Origin: Yamagishiella unicocca
Lineage: Eukaryota; Chlorophyta; Chlorophyceae; Chlamydomonadales; Volvocaceae
Assembly: GCA_003116995.1 (NCBI GenBank)
Contig: BDSL01000010.1
Span: 806,001-870,000, forward strand
Direction of reading: 5' to 3'
DNA length: 64,000 bases
Each line of letters begins with the position of its first letter. Position 1 is the first letter of the stretch. The notes beneath the pieces are model-generated. The model saw only the letters and a program-made list of their open reading frames with translations, ran no database searches and was not told the origin of the DNA. Positions 46,301-54,200 of the stretch are shown here, in pieces. A program made the position numbers and the translations under genes.

Positions 46301-48421
46301 ACGCGTGGGAAAACCGTTTGGGGGAAAGGACGCGTAGAGCGCGCAGCTGCCCGACGAGAAGCTACGAAAACCTGGCATCCTGGTTTGGGAACCGGTTTGG
46401 AGAGCCGGTGGGTTGAGGCAGCGAGGGTGCTGTGCGAGGGTGGGGACGGCGCCCTCTGCAGTTGGTCGTTGGCGGTTGGCGGTTTGGCTCGTATGCCGTG
46501 CAGGGTGCGGCTCGACAGCCGGGCCGGGGACCGCAACGGCTCGCGGCCGCCGCGCACGACGGCCCAGTCTCTTCCCGAAACGCTACTTTCACGTGTCCTC
46601 ACATAACACATCACCGCATCACTGCATCACTCGTAACGCTTTCGCCCGTTAACTGCGCCCGTCATACCGGCTGCGGCGGCTGCTTCCTTGGCGTTGGCGG
46701 TGCCCGCAGCTAAGGGGCCAACACAGCCAGCTCCATCAGCACGAGTATGGTCGGAAAAACGGTGAAAAAACCTAAAACCCTAAAAACGCTAAACTCTAAA
46801 ACCCCGTCCCGATTCGCTCTGGCCCCAGGAGCGGTTGAACGAGATGGGTGGCAGCAGCACCGAGCAAATCAGCACCCTGCAGGTGGGGGGGGGGGGCACG
46901 AGAGTGGGCGCTCTCAAGGGTGGGCGCTGCAAGCTGCAAAGGACTGGCGGGGTGGGGTGGGACGCAAAGGAGGGGGCGTTACGGAGCCGGCTGAGGGGGA
47001 CGGGAGACTCGCTGCTTCAGCGGCTGAGAGATTGCGCACGCGTCTGAAAGCGCCTGAAACCGCCTAAAACCAATTGAAACCGTCTGAAGCACCCCGCAAG
47101 CCGCCTAAAACACCTCACGAGGTGCTGCCCGCCCTGTGGCAGCCCGGCACTGCACACACCTATCCTGGCACAGCCCTCGCGTGCGGCTCAGTGCTCGCGC
47201 CTCACCGCCTTTCACGGATTTGACCCGCTGCCGCCGTTGCGCCCTCCATCGCAATCCGTCTCATGGCGCGCTCGTACGGCGTACGATGTACGGCGTGCAG
47301 GTGCAACTGGAGGCCATGGTGGAACAGGTGGGTCTGGGGGAACGAGGGATCCTGCAGACGTGTCGATGAGGAGGGGGTTGCGATAGGGGAGAGAGGATCC
47401 GATGAGGAGGGGGTGGAGGGGATGTTTAAAAACCGTATTACGCAACTGGACAGGATAGTTGGCGCATGGTCGTCGGACACCAATTTTGTGGGCGCATGCT
47501 AGAGCACTGGGACTGACTACCGGCAAACCTGTGGAGGCGGCCTGTCGGAGCTGTGTAAAAGAAAAGAAATACGAAAAAAAATAAGCAAAAGCGCGGTGGC
47601 GTGCAACGCGTATGACGGAGAAATGGGTGGGCGGAAGTGGGCGCGGCGAGTGGCGGCGCAGCCCGGTCCCGTCCCGTGTCTTGAACCGCGCCGCCGTGCC
47701 GTTTGGGAAACCGCGGTGACAGCAAGGGTCGCAAACGCACGCGCACAGCGGCAAACCAAAACGGACGAGACATACAAAGTATAAATGCCTAACGCGGCCG
47801 GAGGACCCACCTGGCCAGAGCGGAAGGCAGTTAGCGACGTCCGTCATCGTGAAGCATGCGTGAGGGGTAACGGCGAGAAGTGTCAGGACAGACGGGAGAC
47901 AATTTAGCGGAGGTACAGGGGAGAGAGGACCCGATAAGGAGGGGGTGGAGGGGAGGGGAGAAATCCCTCCTTGCGGCCTCCTACCTGCCGCCCTCCCCCC
48001 GCTCCACTACACCACACGCCCAGGTCAATATCGGTCACGCTTACACTCCTGTCATAGGCCCCTTCCACGGGCCCTCCCCCCCATGCACACTGCCCATCCC
48101 CGCCACCTTTCCCCTCCCCACGCCCGTCCCTTTTCCCCCTCCCCCCAAATACACACGCTCTCTCACCCTCAGCACCGAGAGACCAACGAACAACTGGCCC
48201 AGCTGGCTGCCGCCACCTCGCAGCTAGCCGCCAGCGTGCAGGCAACCTTGGCGGCGGCCGCAGGGGGCCCAGCCGCAGCAGCAGCAGCGCCCGCCGGCCT
48301 CACCAGCGCGCTCACGTCGGCCCCACCAGCAACACTGCTGGCGGCGGCGGCGGCGGGGCTGGCGGTAGCGGTGGCTGTGGGCCTGATTTTGGGCCGGGGT
48401 TTGTCGTCGTCGAGGACCTGA
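37320..48421 (+). CDS. TTM1/TTM2-type triphosphate tunnel protein: P-loop kinase + CYTH + coiled coil + C-terminal membrane anchor
   Basis: Eighteen exons, all phase-consistent, about 742 residues: 37320-37379, 37515-37616, 38216-38278, 39581-39716, 40225-40295, 40788-41015, 41875-42045, 42414-42602, 43045-43458, 43774-43847, 44255-44329, 44947-45033, 45351-45382, 45727-45869, 46198-46251, 46829-46882, 47301-47327, 48173-48421. The P-loop is VGVAGPSGSGKT, as in uridine kinase/phosphoribulokinase proteins, followed by IYDFRSSRRVGYRT, VVLVEGIYALSD and HFDLVKRVMRDIQR. The CYTH part includes DIYDIYLLPPNEDPETCQS, LRMRNRDGRYSLMFEEW and RILGGLMALGYEI. The long tail has Gln-rich helices (RETNEQLAQLAAATSQL) and ends in a hydrophobic segment (LLAAAAAGLAVAVAVGLILG), a probable tail anchor. 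Arabidopsis TTM1/TTM2 share this layout; they are pyrophosphatases, with TTM1 at the mitochondrial outer membrane in senescence and TTM2 in immunity. An Ala-rich insert lies at 43140-43315. Function here is inferred by homology. Confidence 0.93.
38676..38716 (+). repeat. Dispersed intronic repeat copy (family A)
   Basis: GTTTCGAGGAAGACCCGTGG then ATGCCAGAAAAAACCC, in TTM intron 38279-39580, donor half, donor-type orientation. Confidence 0.7.
39335..39530 (+). repeat. Cluster of family C repeat fragments
   Basis: Three tandem-like degraded copies ending TCCTTTTCGCGTCAACGG, CACGTCGCGTAAACGG and CTACGTCATGTAACCGG, each preceded by a CGCCA motif, just upstream of the acceptor of the P-loop exon at 39581. 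A GT-rich tract (39540-39573) follows. Confidence 0.65.
40010..40085 (-). repeat. Dispersed intronic repeat copy (family A)
   Basis: Plus strand: CAGCATGCATCTCGAAACGT then CGCATCCTCGGGTCTTCCTC. It lies in the acceptor half of TTM intron 39717-40224, in acceptor-type orientation. Confidence 0.75.
40503..40650 (+). repeat. Tandem duplication, 71-bp unit x 2
   Basis: The unit GTCGGTGCACGTGTTTTCCC ... GCACTGGCGGTTCC occurs twice in direct tandem, with the start of a third copy, in TTM intron 40296-40787. Confidence 0.92.
41036..41345 (+). repeat. Donor-side cluster of intronic repeats (families E and A)
   Basis: Within TTM intron 41016-41874: GATAAGAAAATCCGCGAATC plus CACGGCCGACAAACC (41036-41072), then GTTCGAGGTAGACCCGTGGA (41090-41110), then GTTCGAGGGAAACCCGTGGA extending through ATGCACGCTGGAGAACTGGG (41247-41325). 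A reverse-complement partner of the first element lies at 41655-41692 near the acceptor. Confidence 0.8.
41655..41692 (-). repeat. Acceptor-side inverted partner (family E)
   Basis: TCGGCCGTGGATTCGCGGAT plus TTATC, the near reverse complement of 41036-41072 in the same intron. Other copies are at about 2868-2900, 18140-18178, 28738-28770 and 44190-44212. Confidence 0.8.
42955..43030 (-). repeat. Dispersed intronic repeat, two tandem copies (family B)
   Basis: ACACGGTTTTCCTTTCGTAC, ACACGGGCTTTCCTTTCGTAC, then ACACGGGTTTTCCTTGCAAAC, ending about 15 nt before the acceptor of the TTM exon at 43045. Acceptor-type orientation. Confidence 0.75.
43676..43750 (+). repeat. Dispersed intronic repeat copy (family C)
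   Basis: AAATTGGTGTCCGACGACCA, TGCGCCAACTATCCTGTCC, ending about 24 nt before the acceptor of the TTM exon at 43774. The same module occurs reverse-complemented at 47422-47500 in another intron of this gene. Confidence 0.8.
45138..45240 (+). repeat. Dispersed intronic repeat copy (family A, long form)
   Basis: GTTCAAGGAAGACCCGTGGA, then GAAGGTCGGAGGTCGACCTT and CGGCTAAGCTAAATCGGC. It shares its distal end with 62380-62525. It lies in TTM intron 45034-45350, donor-type orientation. Confidence 0.75.
45625..45690 (-). repeat. Dispersed intronic repeat copy (family A)
   Basis: AAAACGTCTGTTCTAAACGG then CGCATCCACGGGTCTTCCTC, in the acceptor half of TTM intron 45383-45726. Confidence 0.75.
47422..47500 (-). 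repeat. Dispersed intronic repeat copy (family C)
   Basis: AAAAACCGTATTACGCAACT, then GGACAGGATAGTTGGCGCAT and GGTCGTCGGACACCAATTTT, in the donor half of TTM intron 47328-48172. Reverse complement of the copy at 43676-43750. Confidence 0.8.
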
Positions 48422-49580
48422 GAGCACGCCGACCCGCGGGTCGCGGCGGAAAGCAACATGGGGCTTGCTCGAGGGGCCGCGGCGTGGACGTGGCCCAGCG
48501 TGGAGCGGCCGGTGGGAGGGCGGCAGCTCGTTGTGGTGGGCCTTGATGTGTTTTATAAATGCTGAGCCTTGATGTGTGTGTGCGTGTTACAGTGTGCCGA
48601 CACCAGCTCGGAAGCTACCCGTCCATCCACTGCTCCCACTACCCCAAAGAGGGGGATGATCTGTGTGTGTTGGGGGGGGGATACAGGTGTTGTGGAGCGC
48701 GCGGGGTGTGAGGAGTGACCGCTGTCGGGGGGCGAGAGATGGGCGCCTCGGGTCATGCTGCAAGGGAGAGAAGTGCTGTGGCTTGTAGGGGGGAGGTTAT
48801 GCATTCGGGGTTAGGGCAGGCTAGGTTGCCTGGTCTGTGGGCGGTGGAGGTCTTTATCTTTGGCTTATCAAGCGTTGCGGCCGGCGAGTTCCATCGGTGC
48901 GTGTCAGCCGGTGCCGGGACTGAAGAGCCAAGCGGGGCCTCCGTTTTTGAAGGCGCGGCTACCTTTTCTCTAGTTGGTTTTGGTTTCTAAGCTGGTACTT
49001 GGCCGTGTCGATGTTGGCACATGGCAGGGATCCTTTGCGTTCCTTTGACATTCGAGGACTTCACTTGATGGCTTTACTTTGTCGCAGCGACTGCGTGGGC
49101 ACTGGCGCCTCGGCGGCTGCTGAGCCGGGAGCTTCGCAGCGTATCACATTTTTACATGAGGAAGGCATTTTAGGCCGGCTTCCGGTTTGCGGGCATTGCG
49201 GCTACTGAAGGGTTGGGTCCAATGATAAATGGCGAGGCGGAGCTGGAGAGGCGGAGCTGGAGCGGCGTCTTCTTGGGGACGTCAAACCCGGTCGCGGTGG
49301 TGAGGCAGGTGGGCCCGCGCGGTCCTTCGCTGCCCGACCGCCCCGACCGCCGCTGCCTCCGGGACCTGCGCCACTTGCATAGCGGTGCTTACCGCAACTT
49401 TTCTTCCTAATGAAAAACGCGAGGGGCAGCGCGAAAAGACAGGAGCGCTGCCGCGCGGGGCCGTCGATTGTGATGTACCGGTAGCAGCGCAGTGAATTAC
49501 CCGGTATTTCGCGATCTAGGAATTCGTCCTTCCTTGTGCATTGCGGGCTGCGGGGCTAAGAGAGGGTGCGAGGAAGTGGC
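48422..49580 (+). other. 3' region of the TTM gene
   Basis: Probable 3' untranslated region: GT-rich tracts at about 48570-48590 and 48660-48680 and no supported exon. The first TGTAA (usual volvocine polyadenylation signal) that I noticed downstream is at 49747-49751, inside the duplicated block. Confidence 0.45.
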
Positions 49581-49814
49581 GACGGATAGCCCACCACCGG
49601 CGTGCCTCTGCCCCCCCACACACCCTTCCAGCATCGGGCCGTATGTTGTGGAGTGAGGAGCAACGCGGGAGACAGCGAGGTGGCCAAGTCATGGGTGCCG
49701 GACTTTGTTGGCCTTCGGAATATTCCCGGGGCCTTAAGCCCTTCCGTGTAAAAGCGGACCCGCGCACAGATCCCTTCGCTCTCGCCTGTCCTTTCACACC
49801 GCATACATTTCGGC
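49581..49814 (+). repeat. Duplicated segment, copy 1 (234 bp)
   Basis: Matches 61552-61785 base for base with no gaps; I found a single substitution. It begins GACGGATAGCCCACCACCGG and ends ATACATTTCGGC. In copy 1 it is fused directly to the second duplicated segment (49815-50317). Confidence 0.95.
49747..49751 (+). promoter_or_regulatory. Candidate polyadenylation signal TGTAA for the TTM gene
   Basis: TGTAA is the usual poly(A) signal in Chlamydomonas and Volvox. This one lies 1.3 kb after the TTM stop codon. It sits within the duplicated 234-bp segment, so its use is uncertain. Confidence 0.25.
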
Positions 49815-50317
49815 GCAGGGGCGGTGGCGGGGAGGGGGTTGGAGCGGGGGCAGGGGGGAGAGAGGTAGAGGCAACGGGCGGGAGGACAGGTTCAGAGGAC
49901 AGGGCCCGCCCGCCCCTTTAATGCTAGCCCGCCACGCATCCCATCCAAGTCCGGCCAACGCAAAACCCACCTCCCCTCCTGCACCCGCACGCGCACTCGC
50001 CCGCGCCACCCTGCAGGAAACGAGGACCGCCACCAACCGCGCCCCAACCGTCACCAACCGTCATTAACCATACCCAACCGCCCTCGACCAACCGCTGCAC
50101 CGCCCCGCCCCGCGCCCCCGGCCCACCACGTCCCAACCCCGCCCACCCGCCCGCCCGCCCTCTCCACCCGCTCACCCTTGACACTCGTCGGTCGAAGTCG
50201 TCGAAGCGGTCCACCAGGCGGCCGTCGTTGAGCAGCCGCACCCGGTCCAACAATGCGGAGGGGCGGGAGAGGGAGCGGGAGCGGCCGCCGCCCCGGAGCA
50301 GCCCGGACTTGGTACCG
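49815..50317 (-). repeat. Duplicated segment, copy 1 of an intron plus partial exon
   Basis: Near identical to 63391-63889 with few substitutions and small gaps. It carries part of an intron and the 3' part of the exon ending at 50176. Relative to copy 2, about 1605 bp (61786-63390), including the terminal exon, is missing between this and the 234-bp segment. Confidence 0.93.
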
Positions 50318-50474
50318 CCCCCGCCCCCGGCCTCGCCCCGCTCCGCCCCCTCCTCCTCCTCCTCCTCCTCCTCCTCCTCCTCTTTCTCCGCCGCCGCAAT
50401 GTCGGCGCTGCCAAAGCCGTGCATGCGTGCGAAGGAGTCGCTTCTGTGCAGGATGAGGGCGGGGGTGTCCTCGG
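50176..50474 (-). pseudogene. Exon of a truncated paralogue of the gene at the window end
   Basis: An open exon with a good acceptor (CCGCAG before 50474) and donor (AGG/GTGAGC at 50176). The protein contains EDTPALILHRSDSFARMHG, an acidic run of 11 Glu, then GTKSGLLRGGGRSRSLSRP, LLDRVRLLNDGRLVDRFDD and FDRRVSR. From GTKSG onward it equals the exon at 63748-63889; before that the two differ. The matching last exon (62555-63331 in the other copy) is absent here, so this copy is probably non-functional or ends differently. Function not recognised. Confidence 0.65.
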
Positions 50475-51256
50475 CTGCGGTTGCGAGCCGGGTCTTCCTC
50501 GACCCCTCCCTTTCCCTCCTCTGTAATCCCCCCTTTCCCTCTCCGTCCCTCCTCTCCTGGCCCGCTGGAAACCCCACCCCACCCTCCCCACCCCGCATCC
50601 CCCGCAGGGGCCCCACCTTGCCGTACTCCCCGAACTCCCCGTACTCCCCGAACTCCCAAGACCATCTCACCGGTCAAGGGGGCCAGTTAGTGGGATGGGT
50701 CGGTTACCGGGGTGCTGGCCAACCGGTTATTAGAGGGGCTGGTTCTTAGAGGGGCTGGTTACCGGCCCCAGTAACCGGGCAAGGAGGGCAAACTGGGCCC
50801 AAACCGGGGCAAGTGCTCCCATAGTGAAACACAGAACCAGGCACGCATGAACACCTGCTCTATAGGGGTGATAGGTGTTGATGCAGCACTGTCACAAAGT
50901 TGCTGATGTCAGGATTTTGCCGACGCTTTCCTTAGGGTTCTTGCCTGCCCCCACAATCAAACCCCTTGCCGGCTGTCACCTACTCCCCCAGAGAAAACTT
51001 GTAAAGCGGCAGGGCGGGGGGGGGGCTAGCTTTCGGTCATCTGGGCGTTCCCTTGCTGCTGGCGGGGCTGGAAGAGGGAAAGTGCCCGATTTGTCGTGAC
51101 ACAGTCCTGGCCCGGGCCACAGCTAAGTGACCACACTGTGTCAATCACGCACTGTGCCCAACACCCTAATTGCCAACTAGCGGCCCCACCAGCGCGGCCT
51201 CACCACCGGCCCCACCAGCGCGGCCTCACCACCGGCCCCACCAGCGTGAACGGGGG
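50318..51256. other. Spacer with short repeats
   Basis: Contains the 5' part of the truncated paralogue's exon, a CTCC run (about 50348-50382) and a CGAACTCCCCGTACTCCC repeat (about 50618-50655). It also has GGCTGGTTACCGG-like repeats (50690-50780) and two and a half copies of CCCCACCAGCGCGGCCTCAC (51183-51247). I see no family-supported gene. Confidence 0.5.
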
Positions 51257-52831
51257 TTAGATGTACCACAGCTGCCGGGGCTGCCCCGCCTTCGGAGCCC
51301 AGCTATGGGCGAGCGCGTCCACTCCTAAGCATCCCGGATTCCAATACCGCGAGTAAAAGCTACGTGGTACTACCGTAGTGGCGGCGTCGGTGAAGCAATC
51401 CACCTGGGGTGTCCGGCCTTGCAAGCTCGGCCGTTGCAGGAGGCTCGCGAACACCCCCGCCTGTAGGCTCCACTGCGAGGTGTCCTTCCGCTTGCTCAGC
51501 TCATCGGCTTGCACCTGCAGCGCCTCCTCGCGCGGGTGCCATACCACATCGATCTCCGTGTCCGTTGCCGCGCACAGGCGGTAGATCGCCGCCACTCGCT
51601 CCAGGCAGGGGCCCCGCCCCTTCATACCCAATAAGCAGAGCTGGGCCGCTGAGCTATCCGTCTGATACTGCACCCGGCGATGCGAGGTCAACTGGGGCGC
51701 GCACTGCGACAACCACTGCACAGCGAGCTGGATCGTGCCCAACTCCCTCTCCGTGCTGCTGAACTTCCCCGCCGCCATTCGGGCCTGCTCATCCGGACTG
51801 AACATCTCCTCTCTGCCCAATTCGCCTCCCGGCAGGAACGCCGCGAACACGCTCTCCAAAGCGTCGCCCGTCACCCGGAGTCGAACCGCGGGTCCCTTAT
51901 GCCACCAGGTGCGGCCATTCTTCGTCCAGAGCACCTCCAGGAACACCTGCGCTTCCGCCAGGCACTGGCTGGCGTCTGATACCGCCTCATCCCACGACCC
52001 TTTGCCCCGCAGCGCCATCCTGACCAAACGGCTGTGCAGCGGTGCCGTCGCCACGGCAAGGCTCATCGACATGATCTTACTCGCCACCCGTGCTATCTGA
52101 CGCATCCCCACCTCTGGTGTCGCCTGCAATTCGGCCACCAAGGCCGCGAACCCCTCGACCTTCTCCGGCGGCATCTCGAACGCTTGGTTCGCGGCATCCA
52201 CGATATGCCCCCAAAAACGTAGCCTCGGTGTCGGGATCAGCCGGCTTTTCTTGAAGCTGAGTGTGAACCCCAACGCGCTGAGCAATAGTACGCAGGTGCG
52301 GCCCAAGTACTTGGCCCGTCCCTGCGAGCTGGCCACGCCCGCTACGTCGTCTATCAGGAACGTCAGGCGCGCCCCATGGCTCCGAAACAGACGGAACACT
52401 TCCATCTTCAGGGCGGTGTACAACCGACACGCGGGGGCGATGCCGAACGGCATGTGGGGCCAGAAAAACAGCTCCCCCTGCCACTCGAATGCCAGGTACC
52501 GGTACCGATACGACTCGGGGTGCACCACGAGCTGCCAGTACCCCGACTTGTCGTCAGTCGCAAACAAGTAGTCCTCCGGTCGCGTGTAGTGCATCATGTC
52601 CGTGGTCCTCTCGTACTTGAGGGGCTGGTAGCGCATGAAGAGATTGATGTACATCGGGGTCATGCACAAACGCAGTTTGTCGGGTTGCACCACCACCCGA
52701 AGTCCGTTGACCACCACCGGCGGCTCCCTCCCCTCCCAACGCCGAATTGCCCCCTGCCCCACTGCCTTGAGGACTTCCGTAGTTACGAACTCCGCGTGCT
52801 CTTCCGCGCTGCGATGGTTGGGGAACGACAC
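51257..52831 (-). CDS. DIRS-type reverse transcriptase with RNase H
   Basis: 524 codons, uninterrupted. RT motifs: DDKSGYWQLVVHPE (motif A Asp), MPFGIAPACRLYTALK (motif B), FLIDDVAG (motif C, IDD in place of YxDD). RNase H-like acidic residues follow in TGDALESVFAAFL, SSTERELGTIQLA, QYQTDSSAAQL and DELSKRKD. The C-terminus VDCFTDAATTVVPRSFYS and GVDALAHSW matches the conserved tail after RNase H in DIRS/Ngaro-type polyproteins. The frame continues upstream past one in-frame TAG (52850-52852) into the frame ending there, so the start at 52831 (GTG) is probably not the native start. Role: copying element RNA to DNA. Catalytic residues look intact. Confidence 0.85.
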   Translation of the reverse strand: MSFPNHRSAEEHAEFVTTEVLKAVGQGAIRRWEGREPPVVVNGLRVVVQPDKLRLCMTPMYINLFMRYQPLKYERTTDMMHYTRPEDYLFATDDKSGYWQLVVHPESYRYRYLAFEWQGELFFWPHMPFGIAPACRLYTALKMEVFRLFRSHGARLTFLIDDVAGVASSQGRAKYLGRTCVLLLSALGFTLSFKKSRLIPTPRLRFWGHIVDAANQAFEMPPEKVEGFAALVAELQATPEVGMRQIARVASKIMSMSLAVATAPLHSRLVRMALRGKGSWDEAVSDASQCLAEAQVFLEVLWTKNGRTWWHKGPAVRLRVTGDALESVFAAFLPGGELGREEMFSPDEQARMAAGKFSSTERELGTIQLAVQWLSQCAPQLTSHRRVQYQTDSSAAQLCLLGMKGRGPCLERVAAIYRLCAATDTEIDVVWHPREEALQVQADELSKRKDTSQWSLQAGVFASLLQRPSLQGRTPQVDCFTDAATTVVPRSFYSRYWNPGCLGVDALAHSWAPKAGQPRQLWYI

Positions 52832-52849
52832 GCGGTGGGGCTCACGACC

Positions 52850-53236
52850 CTATAGTAGGTCGTCTAGGTTGATCCGCGGGCGAAGCTGCGCCAGCATCTG
52901 CCGAACGATCCGAAGCTTCTCGGGCTTGTGCAGGGCTGACGCGTGCCCGGGTCCCCAGACGACCACAAAATCCAGCTGCACTCCATCCCGTACCATCTTG
53001 AGCACGTCCTTGCCCGGCTCAGACATCTTCCCGTCACCGGCGAGCGTTAGGAACGTCTTCCAAACCCGAGCAAATCGCTGCAGGCGGCCCGACTGGAACT
53101 GGTCTGGGTCGGGGCACAGGGCTTTCAGCTGTGTTTCGAACGCTGCGTCGGGCGTCGCCTCGCTGGCCCTCGGATCGTTGAGGTGCTGCATGCGTGCCCA
53201 CGCCTCATGCAACTGCTGTAGGGCGATTGACACCAA
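52850..53236 (-). CDS. Upstream part of the retroelement polyprotein, ending at in-frame TAG
   Basis: 128 codons in the same frame as the reverse transcriptase, separated from it by a single TAG and six codons. It contains RFARVWKTFLTLAGDGKM and MVRDGVQLDFVVVWGP; in DIRS-type polyproteins such a stretch precedes the RT fingers. The alignable continuity across the stop suggests one original frame, so the TAG is either a disabling mutation or a read-through site. Confidence 0.65.
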   Translation of the reverse strand: MVSIALQQLHEAWARMQHLNDPRASEATPDAAFETQLKALCPDPDQFQSGRLQRFARVWKTFLTLAGDGKMSEPGKDVLKMVRDGVQLDFVVVWGPGHASALHKPEKLRIVRQMLAQLRPRINLDDLL

Positions 53237-53452
53237 CCGAGCCCGCTTGCTCTGTGACAGTGTATAACGAAGAATGCAGCTCTGCTGGAGAAATGAAACT
53301 CCGGCATCAGCCGACGTACGCCTGGTCTGGCGCCAAAACGCGACGGAGATCGTCCCAAGTCAGGCGACACTTCACGCTCCACTCGCGAGTGGTCACTGGC
53401 CGCTTCTTTTTCGCGCGATCTGTGCCGTGACCCGTCCCTTGCTTGTGCGCAG

Positions 53453-54190
53453 ATTCCGGCCACCAATCCGGGCAGCAGTATAAACCACTACCTGGCCCAG
53501 CTCCTCCCGCCTGGCCGGGTAGCCCCAGTTCCCCTTTCGGCCGAGGCGTACGAGGGTGGGCTGGCTGCTGCTCTCGCGGTCCACCAACAACAATGGGAGC
53601 CTGAAACCTGGCGTCGGATCCAGGCCGCGGGCCAGGAGCTGGCGGGGTGGCTCGCCCGAATCTCCCATACCCTCCAGACCTGCACCCCGGACGACCTCCT
53701 GGCCTACCTGGAAGAGCACTGGCTCCCCGAGCACCCCGGCCGCCTCTGAGCAGACAGACGACCCAGCGCTAGCACGGTCCAATCACAGATCTCCCACCTG
53801 TCGACGGCCTTTAGCCTGATCGGCCATCGCGGTCCCTACGTGATACGTTCCTCCGCGACCTGGCCTTATTTACTCTACTGTGGTACACGAGCAAACGCGC
53901 CAAAGAGGGCGTCAAGCTGACCTTCGACGACTTTCGAGACCCTGATAACGGCCGTCAGCCTTTCACCAGCTTTCCTCTGCCACCACCCGCGACCTCCGTG
54001 GGCTATCCCGTCAGCCTTTCACCAGCTTTCCTCTGCCACCACCCGCGACCTCCGTGGGCTATCCCGCAGGCTATGTGCTCCGCATCGAACAGCTCGGTAC
54101 GAAGACCGGCCGAGGCATCCGGGCTCCGCCCATCCGTCTCTACCCCAGCGACAGCAAGGGTAATAGCGATTGCCACCTTGGGCTCGGGCC
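53453..54190 (+). pseudogene. Tyrosine recombinase fragments of the DIRS-like element
   Basis: A first piece (53453-53749, ending in TGA) contains YLAQLLPPGRVAPVPLSAEA and CTPDDLLAYLEEHWLPEH, like the N-terminal DNA-binding part of volvocine DIRS recombinases. The same frame resumes with ISHLSTAFSLIGHRGPY to about 53841. A frameshifted piece then gives RDLALFTLLWYTSKRAKEG and VKLTFDDFRD (53848 onward), and GYVLRIEQLGTKTGRGIRA follows after a 56-bp tandem duplication. Internal sequence between the pieces appears deleted and the catalytic His-x-x-Arg/Tyr end was not found. It lies on the strand opposite to the reverse transcriptase. Confidence 0.7.
53953..54066 (+). repeat. 56-bp tandem duplication inside the recombinase remnant
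   Basis: CGTCAGCCTTTCACCAGCTT ... GTGGGCTATCC occurs twice in a row. The length, 56 bp, is not a multiple of three, so it shifts the recombinase frame. Confidence 0.9.
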
Positions 54191-54200
54191 TATGTTCGTG

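Larger units (their letters stand above)
51257..54200. mobile_element. DIRS/Kangaroo-like tyrosine-recombinase retrotransposon, degenerate
   Basis: Minus strand: reverse transcriptase-RNase H frame with an upstream domain. Plus strand: fragments of a tyrosine recombinase facing it. This facing arrangement matches what I recall for the Volvox Kangaroo element. Typical split or inverted terminal repeats were not located, so the true ends are unknown. The recombinase is broken, so this copy is not autonomous. Confidence 0.75.
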
